DNA of 64,000 nt from JBOICV01 sp050740255 (GTDB lineage: Bacteria > Pseudomonadota > Gammaproteobacteria > Nevskiales > JBOICV01): contig JBOICV010000092.1 of the NCBI GenBank assembly GCA_050740255.1, positions 1 to 64,000 of the forward strand, written 5' to 3'. Below the pieces are notes generated by a model that saw only the letters and a program-made list of their open reading frames with translations, was not told where the DNA came from and made no database searches. Of the stretch, positions 1 through 8,099 are shown piece after piece. The first letter of the stretch is position 1; every line of letters starts with the position of its first letter. The position numbers and the translations under genes were made by a program.

Positions 1-573
1 GCCTTGGCCAAGGCGCGGTCCTGATACTCGGCGTCGGAAAATACCGCGTTCACCAGTCCCAGTTCAAGCGCGCGTTCCGCGTCAAAGGCTTCGCCCAGCA
101 TGAGCAGCTCCGCGGCGCGCTGGTGACCGATTAGCGCCGGCAGAATCAGGCTCGATGCCGCCTCGGGGCATAGGCCGAGATTGGCGAAGGGCATGTGAAA
201 GCGCGCCGGCGCCGGCATAGACCAGGTCGCAGTGCAGCAGCATGGTGGTGCCTACGCCGACGGCAACGCCGTTTACGGCCGCCACGATAGGCTTGGCCGC
301 CTGCGTAATGGCAGCCAGGAAGCGTGCCACCGGACTGTCGTCCCCCTGCGGCGGATTCTTCAGGAAATCGTTCAAATCATTGCCGCTGGTGAAGCAATCG
401 GCAGTGCCGGTCAGAAATACCACGCGGATCGCCGGGTCCCGATCCGCTTGCGTCAGCGCCGCGGCGATGCTGCCGTACATTGCGGCGGTGATGGCGTTCT
501 TCTTGTCGGGACGATTGAACTGGACGCGCAGGATATTACCGTCGCGCGCCACCACTACGTGTTCTATGCTCAT
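1..573 (-). pseudogene. Enoyl-CoA hydratase/isomerase, frameshifted and cut by the window edge
   Basis: A crotonase-fold protein that would hydrate or isomerise enoyl-CoA thioesters in beta-oxidation. Residues 1-120 are typical: RPDKKNAIT near the start, SGNDLNDF in the CoA-binding region and AAVNGVAVGVGTT at the oxyanion hole. After DLVYAGAGA the frame is lost in a GCCGGCGCC run at about 205-215. The other frame continues the family sequence (RFHMPFANLGLCPEAASS, then LILPALIGH) to base 1. Restoring it needs two extra bases or one fewer. The start ATG at 573 follows AGGAGC at good spacing. It lies downstream of ilvB on the same strand. It may be a real pseudogene or an assembly error in a GC-rich run; the rest of the frame looks intact, so I cannot tell. 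Confidence 0.8.
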
Positions 574-627
574 ACAAAAGCTCCTGAAAGTTTTTTTAAA
601 CGGGCAGCGGTGGTCGCGCGCGGCGCA

Positions 628-644
628 GCGCTCTGCCAGAGCGC
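628..644. repeat. Short hairpin between ilvB and the enoyl-CoA hydratase gene
   Basis: GCGCTCT and AGAGCGC form a perfect 7-bp stem with a 3-nt loop, just after the ilvB stop. No T-run follows on the minus strand, so it is a weak terminator candidate and more likely a processing or stabilising hairpin. Confidence 0.45.
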
Positions 645-648
645 AGAC

Positions 649-2484
649 TCAATACATGTCCGATTTGCCGGGCGTCTCGGTCGGTTTGGCCGCGTAGCGG
701 TTGGGGATGAAGTCACCCGTAATCATCTGCTCGTAACTCATGCCGGGACCGACCATCGGATAGACGCCGGCATCCGGGTCAATGACCACTTCGAGGAAGG
801 CCGGGCCTTGGAACTCGACGAATTCCCGGATCACGCGCGGCAGGTCGGCTTTCTTGTCCAGCCGCTTGGCGAAGCCGAAACCGTCCGCCTCGGCGGCCTT
901 GATGAAGTCTTTCTTGTGCAGCGACTTGTCGGAGGCCGACAGGCGCCCCTGGAAAAACAGCTTCTGCCACTGTTTCACCATGCCGTCGCCGAAGTTGTTC
1001 AGCACCACGATTTTGAGCGGCAGGTTATAAGTCGTCACCGTCTCCATCTCGCCGAGATTCATGCGGATCGACGCGTCGCCGTCCACATCTATCACCATCT
1101 TCTTGGGACAGGCGAACTGCGCGCCGATCGCGGCCGGCAGGCCGAAGCCCATGGTGCCCATGGAGCCCGAGGTCAGCCACTCGCGCGGACTCTTGAAGTC
1201 GAAATACTGCGCGGCCCACATCTGATGCTGGCCCACGCCGGTGGCGACAATGGCGTCGCCCTGGGTGAGCTTGTTGATCTCCTCAAGCACCGCATGCGGC
1301 TGAATCAAGGGCGATTGGCGGTCAAAGTTCATCGCGTAGTCGCGCTTGAGCGCGGCCACGTGCTGGTGCCAGGCGCCGTAGTCCTTGCGAAAATTACCGT
1401 TCTTGCCGAACTGGGTCAGGGATTTGAGTGCATCCTTGAGCAGGCCCACATACGACCAGTGCACCGCTTTGACCTTGCCGATCTCCGAGGCGTCAATGTC
1501 GAAATGGGCGATGTACTTCGCGTTGCGGGCGAACTTGGCGGGCACACCGGCCACGCGGTCGTCGAAGCGCGAGCCCACCGCGATCAGCATGTCGCAGTCG
1601 TCGGTCGCGTAGTTGGCGAAGGCGGTGCCGTGCATGCCCAGCATGTGCAGGCTGCGCGGCTGGGTGGTGTCATAACAGCCGATGCCCATCAGCGTGGTCA
1701 CCACCGGAATCTCGAAGGCGTCCGCGAAGGCACGCAATTCCTGCGCGGCATCGGCGTTGATCACGCCGCCGCCGCAATAGAGCAGGGGGCGTTGGCTCTC
1801 GCCGAGCATCTTGAAAAATTGCTGGCAACGCTCCTCGGACAGCTTGTTCGCTTCCAGCTCCGCCAGACGCCGGCGATAACCGGGAATCGGCAGGCCGCCA
1901 TGGCCGGCGAAGCGGCCGGTCCAGTTCTGTACGTCCTTTGGGATGTCCACGACCACCGGACCCGGGCGGCCGCTGCGCGCGATTTCAAACGCCGTGCGCA
2001 TGGCCGCTTCCAGTTTGGCGGGATCGGTTACCAGGAACACATGCTTGGCCGCCGCGGCCATGATGTTGGCCACCGGCGCTTCCTGAAAGCCGTCGGTGCC
2101 GATCGCTGCCGTCGGCACCTGGCCGCAAATCACCACCAGCGGTGTCGAGTCCGCCATCGCGTCGCGCACCGGCGTGACCGTATTGGTGGCGCCGGGACCG
2201 GAGGTCACCATGCACACGCCCACCTTGCCGGAGGCGCGCGCATAACCCGCTGCCATGAAGCCCGCGCCCTGCTCGTTGGCGGGCACAATCAGCGGCATCT
2301 TGTTGTTGTGTTCTGCGTTAAAGCGGAACACGGCATCGTAAGTCGGCAGGATCGCGCCGCCGGAATAACCGAAGATGACCTCGACCCCCTCATCGGCCAG
2401 AACCTGGACGACCATCTCTGCCCCACTCATCGGGTGACCGGCAAGCGGATGGGCTGAAGGGCGAGTGTCGAGCACGGCGTTCAT
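649..2484 (-). CDS. ilvB: Acetolactate synthase, large catalytic subunit
   Basis: A ThDP-dependent enzyme that condenses two pyruvates (or pyruvate and 2-oxobutyrate) in the first common step of valine, leucine and isoleucine synthesis. The 611-residue protein has the order N-terminal PYR domain (GYSGGAILPTYD, then the catalytic glutamate in NEQGAGFMAAGYAR), the FAD/central domain (GSRFDDRVAG) and the C-terminal PP domain with a ThDP/Mg motif reading GDA...NN rather than the usual GDG...NN. I chose the ATG at 2484 (MNAVLD); an in-frame ATG at 2559 would add 25 residues that do not look like the family. Its small-subunit gene lies head to head on the other strand instead of directly downstream. 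Confidence 0.95.
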   Translation of the reverse strand: MNAVLDTRPSAHPLAGHPMSGAEMVVQVLADEGVEVIFGYSGGAILPTYDAVFRFNAEHNNKMPLIVPANEQGAGFMAAGYARASGKVGVCMVTSGPGATNTVTPVRDAMADSTPLVVICGQVPTAAIGTDGFQEAPVANIMAAAAKHVFLVTDPAKLEAAMRTAFEIARSGRPGPVVVDIPKDVQNWTGRFAGHGGLPIPGYRRRLAELEANKLSEERCQQFFKMLGESQRPLLYCGGGVINADAAQELRAFADAFEIPVVTTLMGIGCYDTTQPRSLHMLGMHGTAFANYATDDCDMLIAVGSRFDDRVAGVPAKFARNAKYIAHFDIDASEIGKVKAVHWSYVGLLKDALKSLTQFGKNGNFRKDYGAWHQHVAALKRDYAMNFDRQSPLIQPHAVLEEINKLTQGDAIVATGVGQHQMWAAQYFDFKSPREWLTSGSMGTMGFGLPAAIGAQFACPKKMVIDVDGDASIRMNLGEMETVTTYNLPLKIVVLNNFGDGMVKQWQKLFFQGRLSASDKSLHKKDFIKAAEADGFGFAKRLDKKADLPRVIREFVEFQGPAFLEVVIDPDAGVYPMVGPGMSYEQMITGDFIPNRYAAKPTETPGKSDMY

Positions 2485-2605
2485 GGCGGGTTGAAGCGGT
2501 TCAATAAATGCGTGAGAGAACCTCATACTATAAACAAATTGGCTTGATTTTGCCTGCAAAAACCGTTACTTTGCGCGACTTTTCCACCCCCGGTGGCCCG
2601 CGCGC
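2485..2605. promoter_or_regulatory. Divergent control region between ilvB and ilvN
   Basis: This 121-bp gap must hold promoters for both directions. On the plus strand TTGATT, 17 bases and TACTTT make a weak sigma-70 candidate at about 2544-2572. On the minus strand TATAGT (2527-2532) could be a -10 box, but I see no good -35 at standard spacing. There is no clear leader peptide or terminator. Confidence 0.35.
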
Positions 2606-3100
2606 ATGCGCCACATTATTTCGGTGCTATTGCAGAACGAGGCGGGCGCGTTGCTGCGCGTGGCTGGCCTGTTCTCGTCGCGTGGCTATAACATCGAATC
2701 CCTGTGTGTTGCGCCGACCGAAGATGAGCGCGTGTCGCGCCTGACCCTGGTGACCAGCGGTTCCGACGAGGTCATCACTCAGATCAACAAGCAGTTGGCG
2801 AAAGTGGTGGATGTGGTGGATCTGGCCGACATGACGCGCGGCGACCATATCGAGCGTGAGCTGCTACTGCTCAAACTCAAGCTGGATCCCGCCAGCCTGC
2901 CGCAGGTGGAAGAATGCGCGCAGCGCTACGGCGCCAAGCTGCTGGACGGCCGCGCCGAGAGTTATCTGTTGGAGCTGACCGGGACGGGCTTGTCAGTGAA
3001 CGATTTTATCCGCGAGCTGGACAGTTGTTGTGAGGTGCTGGAAGTGGTGCGTACCGGCGCCGCCGCCATCGCCAGTGGACCGAAAGCACTCAAGTATTAA
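2606..3100 (+). CDS. ilvN: Acetolactate synthase, small regulatory subunit
   Basis: The 164-residue regulatory partner of acetolactate synthase; it activates the large subunit and gives valine feedback. Residues 1-75 form an ACT domain that starts as the family does (HIISVLLQNEAGALLRVAGLFSSRGYNIESL). Residues 80-160 are the C-terminal domain (YGAKLLDGRAESYLLELTGT). Length and layout match IlvH/IlvN of about 160 residues. It precedes ilvC by 53 bp on the same strand and probably shares its transcript. It could equally be named ilvH; sequence alone does not separate the two. Confidence 0.93.
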   Translation: MRHIISVLLQNEAGALLRVAGLFSSRGYNIESLCVAPTEDERVSRLTLVTSGSDEVITQINKQLAKVVDVVDLADMTRGDHIERELLLLKLKLDPASLPQVEECAQRYGAKLLDGRAESYLLELTGTGLSVNDFIRELDSCCEVLEVVRTGAAAIASGPKALKY

Positions 3101-3153
3101 TGTAACCCCGTAGCTCAGCCTGGCTGATGCGGGATAAATCTGGAGACCATGCA

Positions 3154-4176
3154 GTGAGTCTGAATATCTATTACGACAAGGACGCTGATCTTTCGCTGAT
3201 CCGCGGTTACAAGGTTGCGATTCTGGGCTACGGCTCGCAAGGCCATGCGCATGCGCAGAACCTGAAGGACAGCGGCGTGGATGTCACCGTCGCGCTGCGC
3301 CAGGGCTCCAAGTCCTGGGCCAAGGCGGAAGGCGCCGGACTCAAGGTGCAGGAAGTCGGCGCAGCGGTAAAGGGCGCTGACCTTGTGATGATTCTTGCGC
3401 CGGACCAGGACCAGAAGAAGATTTACGACAGCGAAGTTGCGCCGAATCTCAAGAAGGGTGGCGTGCTCGCCTTTGCGCACGGCTTCAACATTCATTTCCA
3501 GCTGATTGAACCGCGCGCCGACCTCGACGTGATCATGGTCGCGCCGAAAGGCCCGGGCCATCTGGTGCGTTCAACGTATACCCAAGGCGGCGGCGTGCCC
3601 AGCCTGATCTGCGTGCATCAGAACGCCTCGGGCCGCGCCAAGGAAATCGCCTTGTCCTATGCGTCCGCCAACGGCGGCGGCCGCGCCGGCGTCATCGAAA
3701 CCAGCTTCAAGGAAGAGACGGAAACCGATTTGTTTGGCGAGCAGGCGGTGCTGTGCGGCGGCCTGACGGCACTGATCCAGGCGGGCTTCGAGACACTGAC
3801 CGAGGCGGGTTACACGCCCGAGATGGCGTATTTCGAGTGCCTGCACGAGGTCAAGCTGATCGTGGATCTGATCTACGAGGGCGGCCTGGCCAATATGCGC
3901 TACTCGATCAGCAACACCGCCGAGTACGGCGACTACACGCGCGGCCCGCGCATCGTCACCGAGCAGACCAAGCAGGAGATGAAGAAAATCCTGCGCGAGA
4001 TCCAGACCGGCGCCTTTGCGCGGGAGTTCGTAGCCGAGAATCAGGCCGGCGCACCCGTGCTCAAGGCCCAGCGCCGCATCACCGCCGAACATCAGATCGA
4101 GCAGGTCGGCAGCAAGCTGCGCTCGATGATGCCCTGGATTTCCAAGAACAAGCTGGTGGATAAGAGCAGGAATTGA
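3154..4176 (+). CDS. ilvC: Ketol-acid reductoisomerase (class I)
   Basis: Isomerises and reduces acetolactate or acetohydroxybutyrate with NADPH and Mg2+, the second step of branched-chain amino acid synthesis. The Rossmann motif GYGSQGHAHAQNL is near residue 25. The C-terminal knot domain carries conserved acidic ligands (SFKEETETDLFGEQAVLCGG). I chose the GTG at 3154, which gives 340 residues beginning SLNIYYDKDADL as in class I enzymes. GGAG at 3142-3145 sits 8 nt before it. An in-frame ATG at 3127 would add nine atypical residues. A terminator follows. Confidence 0.93.
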   Translation: MSLNIYYDKDADLSLIRGYKVAILGYGSQGHAHAQNLKDSGVDVTVALRQGSKSWAKAEGAGLKVQEVGAAVKGADLVMILAPDQDQKKIYDSEVAPNLKKGGVLAFAHGFNIHFQLIEPRADLDVIMVAPKGPGHLVRSTYTQGGGVPSLICVHQNASGRAKEIALSYASANGGGRAGVIETSFKEETETDLFGEQAVLCGGLTALIQAGFETLTEAGYTPEMAYFECLHEVKLIVDLIYEGGLANMRYSISNTAEYGDYTRGPRIVTEQTKQEMKKILREIQTGAFAREFVAENQAGAPVLKAQRRITAEHQIEQVGSKLRSMMPWISKNKLVDKSRN

Positions 4177-4195
4177 TGAGTTTGTTGGGAACAAA

Positions 4196-4222
4196 AAGGG
4201 CGCTGCGGCGCCCTTACTTTTA
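4196..4222 (+). terminator. Rho-independent terminator after ilvC
   Basis: AAGGGCGC (4196-4203), loop TGCG, GCGCCCTT (4208-4215), then ACTTTT. The 8-bp perfect stem closes the ilvN-ilvC unit before pssA. Confidence 0.8.
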
Positions 4223-4243
4223 ACTGCGTAAGATAGTTAGCCT

Positions 4244-5053
4244 ATGAGCGAGTGGGAAGAAAGCGACGACTTGGAACTGGAGCCTGAGGCGCGGCGCCGG
4301 CGCGGTATTTACCTGCTGCCCAATCTGTTCACTACCGGCACGCTATTTGCCGGATTCTTCGCCGCGCTTTGCGCAATCGAAGAGCAGTACACCAAGGCAG
4401 CGATTGCCGTGTTCATCGGCATGGTATGCGACATGCTGGATGGGCGCATCGCGCGCCTCACCAATACCCAGAGCGATTTCGGCAAGGAATACGATTCGCT
4501 GGCCGACATGTGCTGCTTTGGGCTGGCGCCGGCGCTGGTGATGTATCAGTGGAGCCTGCATGCTTTGACCGACTTCGGTCGCTATGGTCAGCAAATCGCC
4601 TGGGCAGCGGCGTTTTTCTATGCCGCAATGGCGGCATTGCGCTTGGCGCGATTCAACGTGCTGGCCACCAGCGGCAAAGGCGACAAACGTTTCTTCTACG
4701 GTTTACCAAGCCCGGCCGCCGCCGCCTTCACCATGGGCTTTGTCTGGGTCGCGGTGGAGGACTTTGACTATTCCGGTGAGGACTTGTTGATTCCGGCGTT
4801 AATCGTGACGCTGCTGGCCGGCACATTCATGGTCTGGGGGCGCATCCGCTATCCCAGCTTCAAGGACCTCAAGGTCAACGAACGCGTACCCTTCCGCTAT
4901 ATGCTGCTGATGGTCATCGCCTTCGTGCTAATCGTGCTCGATCCGGTGCACGTGCTGCCTGGACTGATTTTTATCTATTTCCTGTCCGGCCCGGCCATCG
5001 CCTTCACTAGCTGGCGCAAGGCGCGCAAAGCGCAGCAGCCGGTATCCACGTGA
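4244..5053 (+). CDS. pssA: CDP-diacylglycerol-serine O-phosphatidyltransferase
   Basis: An inner-membrane enzyme making phosphatidylserine, precursor of phosphatidylethanolamine, from CDP-diacylglycerol and serine. The CDP-alcohol phosphotransferase signature is present around residues 65-90 (DGRIAR, eight residues, G, three, D, three, D: DGRIARLTNTQSDFGKEYD). Several hydrophobic helices follow. The acidic start (MSEWEESDDLELEPEARRRR) precedes the first helix. At 269 residues it fits the integral-membrane (Bacillus-type) PssA rather than the peripheral E. coli type. It stands alone between the ilvC terminator and the leuA control region; the ilv-pssA-leuA order recurs in proteobacteria. Confidence 0.9.
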   Translation: MSEWEESDDLELEPEARRRRGIYLLPNLFTTGTLFAGFFAALCAIEEQYTKAAIAVFIGMVCDMLDGRIARLTNTQSDFGKEYDSLADMCCFGLAPALVMYQWSLHALTDFGRYGQQIAWAAAFFYAAMAALRLARFNVLATSGKGDKRFFYGLPSPAAAAFTMGFVWVAVEDFDYSGEDLLIPALIVTLLAGTFMVWGRIRYPSFKDLKVNERVPFRYMLLMVIAFVLIVLDPVHVLPGLIFIYFLSGPAIAFTSWRKARKAQQPVST

Positions 5054-5054
5054 A

Positions 5055-5083
5055 TTGGCAGATGGCCGCTGTTACCGTATCAT
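5055..5083 (+). promoter_or_regulatory. Sigma-70 promoter for the leuA leader
   Basis: TTGGCA (5055-5060), a 17-bp spacer and TATCAT (5078-5083). Transcription would start at about 5090, on or beside the ATG of the leader peptide, so the leader mRNA would be leaderless or nearly so. Confidence 0.65.
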
Positions 5084-5089
5084 TCGAGC

Positions 5090-5185
5090 ATGCGTATCAA
5101 GCTTCAACCAACTTTTTCTGCGACCGCTTTCCGCGGCCGCCCGGCTGCGCCTGCGTTGCTGCTTAGCCTTCGACTTCTGCCGTAA
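5090..5185 (+). CDS. leuL: Leucine-rich leader peptide, leu attenuator
   Basis: A 31-codon reading frame ahead of leuA ending in a leucine cluster, ALLLSLRLLP then stop: six of the eight codons from 5156 to 5179 encode leucine. This is the hallmark of a translation-coupled attenuator in which ribosome stalling at low Leu-tRNA changes the fold of the downstream RNA. No Shine-Dalgarno is visible and the predicted transcription start coincides with the ATG. A TCTGCC/GGCAGA hairpin (5176-5191) covers the last codons and stop. Function is inferred from position and codon content. Confidence 0.7.
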   Translation: MRIKLQPTFSATAFRGRPAAPALLLSLRLLP

Positions 5186-5235
5186 GGCAGACCATTAGGC
5201 CAGCCCGGGCGGGGCTTAATCCGCCATCCAAGCCC
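5176..5235 (+). promoter_or_regulatory. Competing hairpins of the leuA attenuator
   Basis: Hairpin 1 is TCTGCC (5176-5181) with GGCAGA (5186-5191). Further on, AGCCC (5202-5206) can pair with GGGCT (5212-5216), while the same GGGCTT (5212-5217) can instead pair with AAGCCC (5230-5235). The two pairings exclude each other, as expected of an attenuator switch. No strong T-run follows, so termination could be Rho-assisted or the control translational. Confidence 0.5.
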
Positions 5236-5293
5236 ATTTGCGTACAATGCCCGCGTGCGTCCGCCGCATGCAGGCGAGTCGGAGCCACCAATC

Positions 5294-6850
5294 ATGAACA
5301 CCTTGAGCAAGCAGCAACTAATCATTTTTGACACCACGCTGCGCGACGGCGAGCAATCGCCGGGCGCCAGCATGACCCGAGACGAGAAAGTCCGCATCGC
5401 CAAGGCGCTGGAGCGCCTGCGCGTGGACGTGATCGAGGCCGGTTTTGCGATCGCCAGTCCTGGCGATTTCGAGGGCGTGAAAGCCGTTGCGAGCGAAGTG
5501 ACGGACAGCATCGTCTGCAGCCTGGCGCGCGCCAACCCCGGCGATATCGAGCGTGCGGCGGAGGCGCTGAAACCGGCCAAGCGCGCGCGCATCCACACCT
5601 TTATCGCCACCTCGCCGATCCACATGCAGATGAAACTGCGCATGTCGCCCGAACAGGTGCTGGAGAGTGCGATCGGCGCGGTCAAGCAGGCACGCCAATA
5701 TACGGACGATGTCGAGTTTTCTGCCGAAGATGCGGTCCGCTCCGAGCTGGACTTTCTGTGCCGGATATTCGAAGCGGCGATCAAGGCCGGCGCCACGACC
5801 ATCAACGTCCCGGACACGGTCGGCTATAGCGTGCCGGGCCAGTGGGGCGAGCGCATGCGGCAATTGATCGAGCGGGTGCCGAATTCCGACAAGGTCATCT
5901 GGTCCACGCATTGCCACAACGATCTGGGCATGGCGGTCGCCAACTCGCTATCGGCCGTATTGGCAGGCGCGCGACAGGTTGAATGCACTATCAACGGTCT
6001 TGGCGAGCGGGCCGGCAATGCCTCGCTGGAGGAAGTGGTGATGGCGGTGAAGACGCGCGCGGATGTGTTCGGCTTGAGCACGCGCATAGACACCGCGCAA
6101 ATCGTGCCGACCTCCAAGCTGGTGGCGACGATCACCGGCTACCCGGTGCAACCGAACAAGGCGATTGTCGGCGCGAACGCCTTCGCGCATGAGGCCGGCA
6201 TCCACCAGGACGGCGTGATCAAGCACCGCGAAACCTATGAAATCATGCGCGCCGAGGATGTGGGTTGGGCGGCGAACAAGCTGGTACTGGGCAAGCATTC
6301 CGGCCGCACCGCTTTCAAGCAGCGGCTGGAGGAAATCGGCGTCCGGATAGAGAGTCAGGCCGAGCTGAACGACGCCTTCGCGCGTTTCAAGGAATTGGCC
6401 GACAAGAAACATGAAATCTTCGACGAGGACTTACAGGCGCTGATGAGCGAGTCCGAAACCGCGCATGTGAGCGACCGTCTGTCACTGCAATACTTGAAAG
6501 TCGCCAGCGAGACCGGCACCAAACCGCACGCGCAGGTCTGCGTGAGCGTCGACGGTGTTGAGCACAACGCCGAAGCGGACGGCGGCGGACCGGTTGACGC
6601 CATTTTCGGCGCCATTGAAATGATTGTGCACAGCGGCGCCGAGCTGCAGTTGTACTCCGTCAATAACGTCACCAAGGGCATTGATGCCCAGGGTGAAGTG
6701 ACGGTGCGGCTGCAGAAGGCGGGACGTATCGTCAACGGCCAGGGCGCGGACACGGATATCGTCATCGCTAGCGCCAAAGCTTACGTCAATGCGCTGAACC
6801 GCTTGCAGATGACTGAGCGTGTGCATCCGCAAATGACCGAAACGGTCTGA
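5294..6850 (+). CDS. leuA: 2-isopropylmalate synthase
   Basis: Joins 2-oxoisovalerate and acetyl-CoA in the first committed step of leucine synthesis. The HMGL-like TIM barrel starts at FDTTLRDGEQSPGAS and contains the metal-binding STHCHNDLGMAVANS near residue 205. The C-terminal LeuA allosteric domain, which binds leucine, begins near residue 390 and covers the last 130 residues. ATG 5294 has GGAG 9 nt upstream and gives 518 residues, normal for the long form; the upstream in-frame GTG at 5255 is less likely. It heads a tight run with udg, rimI and an MFS gene and lies behind the leucine-rich leader. Confidence 0.95.
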   Translation: MNTLSKQQLIIFDTTLRDGEQSPGASMTRDEKVRIAKALERLRVDVIEAGFAIASPGDFEGVKAVASEVTDSIVCSLARANPGDIERAAEALKPAKRARIHTFIATSPIHMQMKLRMSPEQVLESAIGAVKQARQYTDDVEFSAEDAVRSELDFLCRIFEAAIKAGATTINVPDTVGYSVPGQWGERMRQLIERVPNSDKVIWSTHCHNDLGMAVANSLSAVLAGARQVECTINGLGERAGNASLEEVVMAVKTRADVFGLSTRIDTAQIVPTSKLVATITGYPVQPNKAIVGANAFAHEAGIHQDGVIKHRETYEIMRAEDVGWAANKLVLGKHSGRTAFKQRLEEIGVRIESQAELNDAFARFKELADKKHEIFDEDLQALMSESETAHVSDRLSLQYLKVASETGTKPHAQVCVSVDGVEHNAEADGGGPVDAIFGAIEMIVHSGAELQLYSVNNVTKGIDAQGEVTVRLQKAGRIVNGQGADTDIVIASAKAYVNALNRLQMTERVHPQMTETV

Positions 6851-6861
6851 CAGACGAATCG

Positions 6862-7638
6862 GTGGAACAGGCGCGGCGGCGGCAATATCTCCAGGCTCTT
6901 GGCATCGAGCTGTGGGAGCGCCGCGGCGCCGAAAGTAAATCCAAGCCTGCCGCCGCATCTACCCCGATCACCCACCCCAGCGCAGACGAACTGCTGGCGC
7001 AGCTCGATGCTGCAGCGGTGCCGGCCACGACGATTCCTGCCAATGCCGGCGAGCTTGCCACCATGGACTGGGACGCACTCGCTGCGCGCGTTAAGGATTG
7101 CCAGATATGCCGTCTGCGCGCGGGCTGTACGCAGACGGTCTTCGGCGTCGGCGCGAAAACCGCGAGGCTCATGGTGATTGGCGAAGGCCCCGGTGCCGAC
7201 GAAGACCGCATCGGTGAGCCTTTCGTCGGCCGTGCCGGTCAATTGCTCGATGCGATGTTGTTCGCGATCAACCACAGTCGCAAGCCGGAAGGCAGACAGC
7301 AGGGCGTGTTCATCGCCAACGTGGTGAAATGCCGCCCGCCCAATAACCGTGACCCGCAACCCGACGAGGCGGCGGCCTGCGCACCCTACCTTCTGCGTCA
7401 GATAGAGCTTGTACAGCCGAAGCTGCTACTCGCGGTCGGCCGCATCGCGGCACAGAATCTGCTTGCGACTGACGAGCCCATCGGCAAGCTCAGAGGCCGC
7501 CTGCACCATTTCGGCGCAGAGAAAATTCCGCTAATCGTGACCTATCATCCGGCGTATCTCTTGCGCAGTCCGCGCGAAAAAGCCCGCGCCTGGGACGACT
7601 TGCGGCGTGTGCGTGAATTGCTGGGGCAGGCCGCATGA
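6862..7638 (+). CDS. Uracil-DNA glycosylase, family 4 (Fe-S) type
   Basis: Removes uracil from DNA in base excision repair. The C-terminal 180 residues hold the family 4/5 motifs GEGPGADEDRIGEPFVGRAGQ and YHPAYLLRSP, and cysteines placed for a 4Fe-4S cluster (CQICRLRAGC, then VVKCRPP and further C). The first 75 residues are a low-complexity Ala/Pro extension (RRRQYLQALGIELWERR) often seen in gammaproteobacterial homologues next to rimI. The start is GTG 6862, 11 bp after leuA. Its TGA overlaps the rimI ATG (ATGA), so the two are translationally coupled. Confidence 0.88.
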   Translation: MEQARRRQYLQALGIELWERRGAESKSKPAAASTPITHPSADELLAQLDAAAVPATTIPANAGELATMDWDALAARVKDCQICRLRAGCTQTVFGVGAKTARLMVIGEGPGADEDRIGEPFVGRAGQLLDAMLFAINHSRKPEGRQQGVFIANVVKCRPPNNRDPQPDEAAACAPYLLRQIELVQPKLLLAVGRIAAQNLLATDEPIGKLRGRLHHFGAEKIPLIVTYHPAYLLRSPREKARAWDDLRRVRELLGQAA

Positions 7639-8099
7639 GTGCTCAGCTCAAGCCGAAACTTCAGTTGCGCGCCATGGCCGCACGCGATCTGCCGCAGGTA
7701 CTGACGATCGAGCAACAGTCGTATCCCTTTCCCTGGAGCGAGAATATTTTCCGCGACTGTCTGCGCAGCGGTTATTTCAGCTGTGTGCTCGCGGATGCCG
7801 GCAGCACCGTGCTCGGTTATGCGCTGATGACGGTGGCGGTCGGCGAGGCGCATGTGCTCAATCTTTGCGTGGCGCCGGGCGCGCGCCGACAGGGCTATGG
7901 CCGCTTCATCCTCGATCATCTTATGGACGCCGCGCGCGCAGGCCGCGCCGACATGATGTTTCTGGAAGTGCGGCCGTCGAATACGGATGCGTTGGTGCTC
8001 TACCGCCATGCCGGCTTCCGCGACATCGGTACCCGGCGCGAGTATTACCCGGCGCGGCGCGGGCGCGAGGATGCACTGGTACTGGCCCGGCAGCTGTGA
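7635..8099 (+). CDS. rimI: Ribosomal protein S18-alanine N-acetyltransferase
   Basis: A 154-residue GNAT enzyme that acetylates the N-terminal alanine of ribosomal protein S18. The acetyl-CoA loop is visible as VAPGARRQGYGRFIL, followed by FLEVRPSNTDALVLYRHAGF, both characteristic of RimI. It overlaps udg upstream by 4 bp and the MFS gene downstream (GTGA), so the three are co-translated. Confidence 0.87.
   Translation: MSAQLKPKLQLRAMAARDLPQVLTIEQQSYPFPWSENIFRDCLRSGYFSCVLADAGSTVLGYALMTVAVGEAHVLNLCVAPGARRQGYGRFILDHLMDAARAGRADMMFLEVRPSNTDALVLYRHAGFRDIGTRREYYPARRGREDALVLARQL

Noticed and set aside
232..2457. 741-codon plus-strand frame antisense to ilvB
   Set aside because: Arg/His-rich composition without any family match. 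It mirrors the third-position GC of ilvB and the enoyl-CoA hydratase gene on the other strand.
3571..4194. 207-codon frame antisense to ilvC
   Set aside because: Shadow of a strongly coding plus-strand gene, no motif.
5255..5293. Upstream GTG start for leuA
   Set aside because: It adds 13 residues without homology; ATG 5294 has a Shine-Dalgarno and the family N-terminus.
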